Assembly: GCA_016764015.1 (NCBI GenBank)
Contig: JAESSR010000067.1
Span: 1 to 11,829, forward strand
DNA: 11,829 nucleotides
Direction of reading: 5' to 3'
Source: Phycisphaerales bacterium
Lineage (GTDB): Bacteria; Planctomycetota; Phycisphaerae; Phycisphaerales; UBA1924
A program made the translations under genes and the position numbers. Of this stretch, positions 6,635 to 11,829 are shown one piece after another. Every line of letters starts with the position of its first letter. Position 1 is the stretch's first letter. The notes beneath the pieces were generated by a model. The model did not search any database. It was not told the origin of the DNA and saw only the letters and a program-made list of their open reading frames with translations.

Positions 6635-7579
6635 ATGCCCAACTCATCCAAACCCGATCTCACCCACACCCACAAAGACACCGCCATCACCGCCAGCGTG
6701 CGCATCGGCGACTGCCGAGAGCAGCTCGCTAAGTTCGATCAGGTCAAAGACTCCTCTGTCGATCTCGTCTTCGCCGATCCACCATTCAACTGGGCCCGTG
6801 ATTACGACCGCCACCAAACCGGCGACGCCTGGGACGATTCATCACTCTCACGAGAAGAATACCTCGACTTCACCTACCAATGGCTCGATCTCTGCGTCGC
6901 TTCACTCAAACCCACCGGCTCAATGTGGGTCAACATCCCCGACGACAGCGCAGCCGAGATCGTCGTGCATCTTAAAAAATCAATGCACATGGTCAACTGG
7001 TGCATCTGGCACTACCGCTTCGGACAGAACACCAAAGGAAAGTTCATCAACTCCAAGGTCCACGCGCTCTACTTCTGCAAAGACCCCACCAACCGCACCT
7101 GGAACGCCGACCCGATCCTTGAAGAATCCGATCGCCGAGCCGTCTATGGCGACCCACGCACCGAATCCAAACGCGACGGCATGCCCGCGGGCATGCGCGT
7201 ACCAATGGATGTCTGGTATGGTAAATACTTGGGGCGCATCCAAGGCAACAATAAAGAACGACGCGAAAAACACGACAACCAACTCCCCGAACTCTACCTC
7301 CACCGGGTCATCGCCTGCTCATCAAACCCGGGTGACACCGTCCTCGATCCATTCTTAGGCAGCGGCACCACCGGGGTCATCGCCCACGCGATGGGACGCC
7401 ATTTCATAGGCACCGAATATTCAAAGCCAAATGCCGAGATGGCATTCGAACGAATCATCTCAGGACCAATCCGCGAACTCGGTGCCTCGCGTGGCCAATC
7501 CACCGCGATCCACTCGCGCCCTTCAAAGCCCAGAACACCCCGCAAGAAGAGCCCAGCCACCGTCCAATCATCAAAATAG
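6635..7579 (+). CDS. Orphan site-specific DNA methyltransferase, beta class (N6-adenine or N4-cytosine)
   Basis: A 314-residue enzyme that would methylate an exocyclic amino group in DNA using SAM. The catalytic motif IV, DPPFNW (48-53), precedes the SAM-binding motif I, DPFLGSGTTG (238-247), an order that defines the beta class (as in HinfI and CcrM). Between them lies the target-recognition region with DVWYGKYLGRIQGNNKERR (192-210) and the conserved KHDNQLPE (212-219). The last about 30 residues are a basic Ser/Pro/Lys tail. No restriction endonuclease is adjacent, so it is an orphan here, with epigenetic or accessory roles possible. The upstream in-frame start at 6554 is rejected because it lies in the repeat element; ATG 6635 begins where native codon use begins. 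The recognition sequence cannot be deduced. Confidence 0.9.
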   Translation: MPNSSKPDLTHTHKDTAITASVRIGDCREQLAKFDQVKDSSVDLVFADPPFNWARDYDRHQTGDAWDDSSLSREEYLDFTYQWLDLCVASLKPTGSMWVNIPDDSAAEIVVHLKKSMHMVNWCIWHYRFGQNTKGKFINSKVHALYFCKDPTNRTWNADPILEESDRRAVYGDPRTESKRDGMPAGMRVPMDVWYGKYLGRIQGNNKERREKHDNQLPELYLHRVIACSSNPGDTVLDPFLGSGTTGVIAHAMGRHFIGTEYSKPNAEMAFERIISGPIRELGASRGQSTAIHSRPSKPRTPRKKSPATVQSSK

Positions 7580-7746
7580 CGTTATCGGCATACCCCTCGT
7601 CTATCGCTCTTGTCCACTCAACCCTCTATCTATCCCGCAAAGCGATCAATTCCCCCGTTCTCTCTCAAATACCCTTGAAATACGCCTAAAATGTGTCATG
7701 CTTGCCGTGTCTGGTAGCACCATAAAAAGATGGGGAAGGTATTTGT

Positions 7747-8718
7747 ATGTCCATTGCTCTCTCAAAAACCCTTGTATCAACTATGCGAACAATTCAACCA
7801 ACATCGAACACCTCCGCACGCACGCTTCTTTTTCAAGCATTGGCCTTGAGCACATTCGTTGCATCTGCGAGCGCGCTCGACCCAACATACACCCTCGTCA
7901 ACCAAATCACAGGCATCAACGCCGTGACAGTCCCGTCGATGGGCTACACAGGACAGCACGATCGCATGGCCGGGGGCATGAGCGTTGGTGATTTCAATAA
8001 CGACTCCTGGCCAGACCTCTATATCTCTGGGCTCGGCACCACCCCAGACATGCTCTACATCAATCAGCAAGACGGCACCTTCATCGACGAAGCCGAACTC
8101 TACGGCATCGCATACGAACACTACGGGTTCGGAAGTGCCGTCGGTGATGTCAATAACGACGGGCTCCCAGACCTCTATGTCGTTTCCTATGGCCCATCGA
8201 CCATCCAAGCACAGCCCGCCCAGTGCCTCCTCTATATCAACAACGGCCCAGATGAAAACGGACAATACTCATTCTCCGAAGAAGCACAAGCCCGTGGAGT
8301 GAACGACATCTTCCGAATCGTCGGCGGCAAAGGTGCCTGCTTCGGCGACTATGACCTCGATGGCGATCTCGATCTCTATGTCGCCACCTGGGGATTCTTC
8401 GAAGGCGGCAACCGCCTCTTCGAAAACGATGGCACCGGGCACTACACCAATGTTTCCGATATCGTTCTGCCAAAGACCGATGTCATTATCCGCGGATTCA
8501 CACCCAAACTCGTCGACATAAATGACGACAAATATCCAGACCTGCTCCTCACCGCAGACTTCACAACCTCACAACTCTACATCAACAACGGCCCAGATGA
8601 AACGGACAAATCACCTTCCGCGACACCACCGAAGAATCTTCCATCATCCACGACAACAACGGCATGGGTGCCACCGTGGCTGATTTCAACGCCGATGGTA
8701 TCCTCGATTGGTTCATGA
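7747..8718 (+). CDS. Secreted FG-GAP/VCBS-repeat protein, N-terminal part before a frameshift
   Basis: First part of a gene that, with one A restored near 8600, would run to 9566 and encode 606 residues. The start at 7747 has the Shine-Dalgarno GGGGAAGG 7 nt upstream and a TAAAAT -10 candidate at 7687-7692. It has a signal peptide with a long basic N-region, hydrophobic core (27-39) and ASA cleavage site near residue 43. The mature part has beta-propeller FG-GAP repeats, each with a D-x-N/D-x-D-x-x-x-D calcium loop: VGDFNNDSWPDLY, VGDVNNDGLPDLY, FGDYDLDGDLDLY and LVDINDDKYPDLL. In this frame sense ends at about residue 285; the rest (Ser/Thr/Pro-rich) is out-of-frame read-through. Extracellular, role unknown; adhesion or ligand binding is typical of such propellers. 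Confidence 0.85.
   Translation: MSIALSKTLVSTMRTIQPTSNTSARTLLFQALALSTFVASASALDPTYTLVNQITGINAVTVPSMGYTGQHDRMAGGMSVGDFNNDSWPDLYISGLGTTPDMLYINQQDGTFIDEAELYGIAYEHYGFGSAVGDVNNDGLPDLYVVSYGPSTIQAQPAQCLLYINNGPDENGQYSFSEEAQARGVNDIFRIVGGKGACFGDYDLDGDLDLYVATWGFFEGGNRLFENDGTGHYTNVSDIVLPKTDVIIRGFTPKLVDINDDKYPDLLLTADFTTSQLYINNGPDETDKSPSATPPKNLPSSTTTTAWVPPWLISTPMVSSIGS
8600..8602 (+). other. Single-base deletion (frameshift) in a short A-run
   Basis: The sequence around GATGAAACGGACAA here matches GATGAAAACGGACAA in the preceding propeller repeat (8251-8265) except for one missing A. Restoring it joins the two reading frames without a stop and restores the repeat protein sequence (YINNGPDENGQ). It may be a true mutation, a sequencing error or, less likely, a programmed slip site. 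Confidence 0.85.
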
Positions 8719-9566
8719 CCAATATCTTCGTCGAGACCGCAAACTTCTTCAACACCCTCTACATGGGATTGGGGACAACCGAGGCACAAACCCCACTCTT
8801 CCTCGACCAAGCAACAATCCGAGGCGTAGGAGACAACGGGTGGGGCTGGGGCGTAATCAACGGCGATTACGACAACGACGGCGATCTCGACATCATCGCA
8901 ACCAATGGCTGGCCGTCATGGCCGAACGAGCCAACACGGTTCTGGAGCAACGACGGGCTCGGAAACTTCTCAGACATCTCGTTCATCACCGGACTCACCT
9001 TCCACATCAACGGGCGCGGGCTCATCCAGTTCGACTATGACAAAGACGGCGATCTCGACATTGCATTCATAGACAACGGCGGCCCATTTCGCATCTACCG
9101 CAACGATATCGGGTTCGACGAAGTGACTCGCTACCTCCGCATCAATCTCAACACCGACGCACACCCATGCCTAGCACCAATGGGCTACGGCACACGAGTG
9201 ATCGCAACCTACGGCGGCAAAGAACACCTCCGCATCGTTGATGGCTCAAGCAGCTACCTGAGTCAGTCCGAACTCACACTCCACTTCGGGCTCGAAGGCA
9301 TCCAAACCGTTGACGAAGTACGCATCGAATGGAACGACGGCTCAGTCACGATCCTCGAAGATGTGCCCGCCGATCAAGAAATGACCGTCAACGCATACCA
9401 CCCGCTCGATTTCAACCAAGACGCACACTTCAACTACTTTGATGTCTCACTGATGCTCAACGCGTTCATTGCTGGCGATCCGATCGCAGACATCAACAAC
9501 GATTCGCAGTTCAATGTCTTCGATATCTTGGAGTTCATCGCCGGGTTCCAATCGCCCTGTGATTAA
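8664..9566 (+). CDS. FG-GAP - ASPIC/UnbV - dockerin-like protein, C-terminal part after the frameshift
   Basis: Continues the gene begun at 7747 in a different frame; the first in-frame ATG (8664) is internal and is probably not a real start. It adds FG-GAP loops VADFNADGILDWF, NGDYDNDGDLDII and QFDYDKDGDLDIAF. Then comes an ASPIC/UnbV domain (about 9127-9400; GTRVIATYGG, SSSYLSQSELTLHFGL, VRIEWNDGS), the usual partner in CRTAC1-like proteins. The C-terminal 53 residues carry two dockerin-like calcium loops, DFNQDAHFNYFD and DINNDSQFNVFD, ending in GFQSPCD, like the short dockerin-type tails of Phycisphaerae secreted proteins. These tails may anchor the protein to the cell surface, which is inference. 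The stop overlaps the GTG start of the DUF167 gene by 8 nt. Confidence 0.85.
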   Translation: MGATVADFNADGILDWFMTNIFVETANFFNTLYMGLGTTEAQTPLFLDQATIRGVGDNGWGWGVINGDYDNDGDLDIIATNGWPSWPNEPTRFWSNDGLGNFSDISFITGLTFHINGRGLIQFDYDKDGDLDIAFIDNGGPFRIYRNDIGFDEVTRYLRINLNTDAHPCLAPMGYGTRVIATYGGKEHLRIVDGSSSYLSQSELTLHFGLEGIQTVDEVRIEWNDGSVTILEDVPADQEMTVNAYHPLDFNQDAHFNYFDVSLMLNAFIAGDPIADINNDSQFNVFDILEFIAGFQSPCD

Positions 9567-9867
9567 CCCATCAATAGATTCATTCCATCTCCGCATCAAA
9601 GCGGTGCCCGGAGCCTCGCGCGATTCAATCGCCGGCATGCTCGGCGACCGCCTCAAGATTCGCATCAGCGCACCGCCCGAAGATGGAAAAGCAAACAAAG
9701 CGATCTGCAAGCTCATCGCCAAATCACTCAACATCAAGCCCTCAGCCATCACCATCCACGCTGGGCACACTAACCCAGAAAAAACCTTGCAGATCGCTGG
9801 CGCTTCAACTAAGCACATCGCCGAGTCGCTCAATATTGACCCCGCCATGCTCACAATACCGAACTGA
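9559..9867 (+). CDS. yggU: DUF167 (YggU-family) protein
   Basis: A 102-residue small protein of the YggU/DUF167 family, whose members are about 95-105 residues and of unknown function. The family core is clear: LRIKAVPGASRDSIAG (11-26), LKIRISAPPEDGKANKAICKL (32-52) and the glycine near TLQIAG. The start is GTG 9559, which overlaps the preceding stop by 8 nt and gives the expected length; no in-frame ATG exists closer to the domain. Translation is probably coupled to the dockerin-like gene, so the upstream frameshift could reduce its expression. Product cytoplasmic. Confidence 0.85.
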   Translation: MINPSIDSFHLRIKAVPGASRDSIAGMLGDRLKIRISAPPEDGKANKAICKLIAKSLNIKPSAITIHAGHTNPEKTLQIAGASTKHIAESLNIDPAMLTIPN

Positions 9868-9886
9868 TCGAGACCAACAACAAGTC

Positions 9887-9892
9887 TACACT
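9887..9892 (+). promoter_or_regulatory. Candidate -10 box (TACACT) for a leaderless mntR transcript
   Basis: TACACT ends 8 nt before ATG 9901. A weak CTGATC at 9864-9869 stands 17 nt upstream as a -35 candidate, matching TTGACA at the T-G-A core. No Shine-Dalgarno is visible. Confidence 0.35.
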
Positions 9893-9900
9893 CACTGCAT

Positions 9901-10371
9901 ATGCCCACCCTTAGCCGACCAGATAACTCAGAGCCCGAACGATTCCGTTCAACGCGCCGTGCCCACCGCAACGAGACCGCACAGGACTATGTCGAATCAA
10001 TCGCCCAACTCATCGAAGAACGCGATCAAGCACGCGTCGGCGATCTCGCTAAAGTTATGGGCGTGAGCCATGTCACAGTCACCCGGATCATCACCCGCCT
10101 CGCCAAAGAAGGGCTCGTCACCAAAGAGCCCCGCCAACCAATCTTCCTGACCCCCACCGGCCAAGAAATGGCCCATGCTTCCCAACAGCGCCACCAGGTT
10201 GTTCTCGGATTCCTCCTCGCCATAGGCATCAATGATCGCCAAGCCCAGATCGACGCCGAGGGAATCGAGCATCATGTCTCAGCCGAGACCCTCGACGCCC
10301 TGAGCCAAATCACCCACCAACTTATTGCTCAATCACCCAACGATCTACCCAGCCCACAATCAAACGATTGA
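9901..10371 (+). CDS. mntR: Metal-dependent transcriptional regulator, MntR type (DtxR family)
   Basis: A 156-residue repressor expected to bind DNA when loaded with Mn(II). It has an N-terminal winged helix (about 30-88) with recognition helix around VSHVTVTRIITRL (55-67), then an alpha-helical dimerisation domain (95-145). All six metal ligands of Bacillus MntR are present with identical spacing (offset 21): Asp29, Glu32, His98, Glu120, Glu123, His124. An Asp at the position that is Met in DtxR is the known marker of manganese selectivity. Segments RDQARVGDLAKVMGVSHVTVT and DAEGIEHHVS match the MntR subfamily with the longer N-terminus. No manganese transporter is in view, so its targets lie elsewhere. 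The start is supported by a TACACT box upstream. Confidence 0.9.
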   Translation: MPTLSRPDNSEPERFRSTRRAHRNETAQDYVESIAQLIEERDQARVGDLAKVMGVSHVTVTRIITRLAKEGLVTKEPRQPIFLTPTGQEMAHASQQRHQVVLGFLLAIGINDRQAQIDAEGIEHHVSAETLDALSQITHQLIAQSPNDLPSPQSND

Positions 10372-10393
10372 TCGCTCTTACACAATCTAGGCC

Positions 10394-10533
10394 GTGTCTG
10401 ACAGCTCAGAGAGCGTTTTCTGGGTGCCCCGTCGGAGCCGTTTTCGGCTCCTTCGGGTAGATAATCAATAACTCCGATCCCGAAGGAGGACAAGAATCCT
10501 CAGTCGAGCCACCCGGAAAGAGCCGTCCGACAC
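10394..10533. repeat. 140-bp element with imperfect terminal inverted repeats and competing hairpins
   Basis: The ends GTGTCTGACAGCTC (10394-10407) and GAGCCGTCCGACAC (10520-10533) are reverse complements at 12 of 14 positions. Inside them TTTCTGGGTG (10417-10426) pairs with CACCCGGAAA (10510-10519), allowing G:U. Internal stems are GGAGCCG-TTTT-CGGCTCC (10434-10451), CTCCTTCGGG (10448-10457) with CCCGAAGGAG (10479-10488), and GAGGA-CAAGAA-TCCTC (10486-10501). The first two share 10448-10451, so they exclude each other. No gene is visible in it. It fills about half of the 317-bp gap between mntR and the STAS gene; a small mobile element or a structured RNA are the main options. Confidence 0.7.
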
Positions 10534-10615
10534 ACCCTGCACATTCGATAACCATGTATGATCGGCACAGCCCCAACACCATCAGACCCTCTTCAATCGC
10601 TGCTCACCAAGCAAC

Positions 10616-10629
10616 TGGTTTATAAACCA
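10616..10629. promoter_or_regulatory. 14-bp perfect palindrome TGGTTTATAAACCA, candidate operator
   Basis: A perfect two-fold symmetric site 60 nt before the STAS gene, containing a TATAAA-like core. Sites of this form often bind dimeric regulators. No -35 is recognisable at normal spacing and the protein that would bind is unknown. Apart from this site and the 140-bp element, nothing was seen in the 10372-10688 gap. Confidence 0.35.
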
Positions 10630-10675
10630 ATCAGCTTGCATGTTCTCTGTACGCAACCCTGTTCTTGGGTCTGCC

Positions 10676-10682
10676 GGGGAGA
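10676..10682 (+). promoter_or_regulatory. Ribosome binding site GGGGAGA for the STAS gene
   Basis: GGGGAGA lies 6 nt before ATG 10689 and decides this start over the in-frame TTG at 10665. Confidence 0.6.
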
Positions 10683-10688
10683 AACAAC

Positions 10689-11156
10689 ATGCGCTTCGAT
10701 ATGGGACAATGTACCGATTCGGTACAATCCAAAGGGTCCGATAAAACCAAGGGCTCCAAAACCAATACACAGCTTCTCTCGATCACCAAAGAGAACGCCG
10801 TGTACCGCGTCCGCCTTGTCAGCGGCGAGCTGCGATCCATCGACACAACCAAACTCCGCGCTGAAATCGCAGGGCTCCACAAACCCGGGAACCCACCGGT
10901 CGTCGTGTTCTCCATGCGGCGCATGGACTCACTGGCATCGGGTTGCCTTGGCGCCTTCGCCGAGCTGAGCACCGATCTCGAACGCATCGGCGGGGCCCTC
11001 GTGCTCTACAACATCCCCAAGGAAATCGCCAAAATTCTCCGCAAAACAAAGCTTGATCGCATCATTTCAACCGCCAAAACCTGCCCCCAAGCCTCCAAAC
11101 GCGCCCTCGCGATGAAAAAGAAGTACGCCGAAGCATCACGCATGAACGCCGCCTAG
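10689..11156 (+). CDS. STAS-domain protein (anti-sigma factor antagonist-like)
   Basis: A 155-residue protein with a STAS fold of the SpoIIAA/anti-anti-sigma type: strand IDTTKLRAEIAGL, core strand PPVVVFSMRRMDSLASGCLGAFAEL (about 69-93), then GGALVLYNIPKEIAKILRKTKLDRII (101-126). The phosphorylatable serine of the usual DSSG-LG loop would be Ser81 or Ser84; the loop reads DSLASGCLG, slightly different from the classic DSSGLG. The first 30 residues are a polar, basic, unassigned extension, and the last 25 are Lys/Ala-rich. Such proteins switch partner anti-sigma or kinase proteins by phosphorylation, but no anti-sigma kinase, phosphatase or sigma factor is nearby. It appears monocistronic, ended by the terminator at 11189. 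Confidence 0.82.
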   Translation: MRFDMGQCTDSVQSKGSDKTKGSKTNTQLLSITKENAVYRVRLVSGELRSIDTTKLRAEIAGLHKPGNPPVVVFSMRRMDSLASGCLGAFAELSTDLERIGGALVLYNIPKEIAKILRKTKLDRIISTAKTCPQASKRALAMKKKYAEASRMNAA

Positions 11157-11188
11157 CCCTCCTTCATTCAATATCCCATTCTGGGTGC

Positions 11189-11223
11189 CACTACTCGCCG
11201 TCCCCGGCGCAGTAGTGTCTTTT
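11189..11223 (+). terminator. Strong Rho-independent terminator of the STAS gene
   Basis: A 12-bp stem CACTACTCGCCG with CGGCG-c-AGTAGTG (one bulged C at 11210), loop TCCC, followed by TCTTTT. It starts 33 nt after the stop codon. Confidence 0.85.
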
Positions 11224-11224
11224 G

Positions 11225-11509
11225 TCCACTGATTATCGTCAAGCAATCACCATTTCCCCGCATCCACACACCAATCCACTGCGTACAGACACTCAGATAC
11301 CCATTCGGGTATGAATAATCTGTGCGTGAACGCCTATCTAACCCAATCTTCTTTCTTGGTGATCGGCACACTCACACCGGTTTCGCTTGTGTTTGTGATA
11401 CGCGTTGCCGATTGAAAATACAGAGCCAACACCCCAGCCAAATACACAGGCTACTGCTCAGGCATCACCTATCTTCGATGAGCAACCAAAGCCACCAAGG
11501 AGCCCCCAG
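11225..11509. other. 285-bp intergenic stretch with two inverted repeats
   Basis: No convincing gene. It has a perfect 6-bp hairpin ATACCC-ATTC-GGGTAT (11297-11312) and a larger imperfect stem closed by ATCGGCA (11362-11368) and TGCCGAT (11406-11412), with CACTCACAC facing GTGTTTGTG inside. These could be regulatory RNA structure or operator sites for the secreted-protein gene that follows. No clear promoter was recognised. Confidence 0.4.
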
Positions 11510-11829
11510 ATGGACGCATCAAACCACCCATTCTCCCGCATCCGTACAACAATCAGCATCTCAACGCTCATCCTGCTCTCCGGGAGCACCTTCGCCCAAT
11601 CACAACAGGCACCATCGCTCCAACTCAAAGCCGGCTCCGTCAATGTCAGCACGCTCCAAAATGCAAAGGTACGCAACGAACAACGACCACAGCGCATGCC
11701 GGATCGCATGGTCATTGTCCTCGATTCCACAATGACCCCTGCCCTGCGCAAACAGATCGCCGCCACCGGCGCCCGCATCGGCGACTACCTCCCAGACCAT
11801 GCCTATGTTGTCAACCTCAAAGACGCCCG
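11510..11829 (+). CDS. Secreted protein, N-terminal fragment; possible subtilase-type propeptide
   Basis: The frame is open from ATG 11510 (Shine-Dalgarno AAGGAG seven nt upstream) to the right edge, giving 106 residues. It has a signal peptide: basic SRIRTT (9-14), hydrophobic ISISTLILL core, and probable cleavage after STFA (residue 29). The mature start is Gln/Ser-rich. The segment RMVIVLDSTMTPALRKQIAATGARIGDYLPDHAYVVNL resembles the start of a propeptide/inhibitor-like domain found before some S8 subtilisin-like peptidases (AxGxxxxxYxPxxAYxV pattern). The catalytic part would lie beyond the window, so a peptidase is only an inference; another large exported protein with such a domain is possible. 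Confidence 0.75.
   Translation, partial: MDASNHPFSRIRTTISISTLILLSGSTFAQSQQAPSLQLKAGSVNVSTLQNAKVRNEQRPQRMPDRMVIVLDSTMTPALRKQIAATGARIGDYLPDHAYVVNLKDA

Noticed and set aside
10384..10543. Target-site duplication flanking the 140-bp element
   Set aside because: The bases on either side do not form a matching direct repeat, so mobility is not shown.
11311..11415. 34-residue hydrophobic small frame (MNNLCV...)
   Set aside because: Could be a small membrane protein, but it lacks a Shine-Dalgarno, has non-native codons and its start lies in a hairpin arm.

Overview
The window looks like a stretch of chromosome from a Gram-negative-type, free-living bacterium with moderately high GC. A planctomycete of the Phycisphaerae type is the best guess. 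The basis is a secreted FG-GAP/VCBS - ASPIC/UnbV protein ending in a degenerate Ca-binding dockerin-like tail, a WaaE-type envelope glycosyltransferase, lipobox and signal-peptide proteins, strong NNC codon preference, and the fact that only about half the genes have a Shine-Dalgarno sequence. The assignment is inferred from gene content; no rRNA or other phylogenetic marker is present.

Layout. 1-1437 (-) is a DEAD-box RNA helicase cut by the left edge. 1646-2425 (+) is an alpha/beta hydrolase, followed by a large inverted repeat (2468-2620). 2679-3179 (+) is a His-rich lipoprotein. 3235-4275 and 4287-5039 (+) form a two-gene operon of an APH-fold kinase-like protein and a class I SAM methyltransferase, closed by a clear terminator at 5067-5090. 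5141-5965 (-) is a GT2 glycosyltransferase, divergent from an unknown 124-residue protein (6011-6385, +). A 190-bp inverted-repeat element (6396-6585) precedes an orphan beta-class DNA methyltransferase (6635-7579).

7747-9566 is the secreted FG-GAP/ASPIC/dockerin-like protein, broken by one missing A in an A-run at 8600-8602. It overlaps a DUF167/YggU gene (GTG start at 9559), followed by an MntR-type metal-dependent repressor (9901-10371). The 10372-10688 gap holds a 140-bp element with imperfect terminal inverted repeats and competing internal hairpins. Then come a STAS-domain protein (10689-11156) with a strong terminator and the N-terminus of a secreted protein (11510 onward, cut by the right edge), perhaps a subtilase-type propeptide.

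How the genes fit together. The kinase-like protein, methyltransferase and WaaE-like glycosyltransferase are plausibly a small envelope-glycan decoration set, inferred from families and adjacency. The rest are largely single-gene units. The most distinctive non-coding signals are three families of intergenic inverted repeats and a recurring TANNNT box 6-8 nt before the ATG of every gene with an obvious own start but no Shine-Dalgarno, which suggests leaderless transcription. I found no CRISPR array, tRNA, rRNA, transposase or recognisable defence island. I do not see a convincing new multi-gene system; the best leads are the repeat elements, the leaderless pattern and the frameshift.
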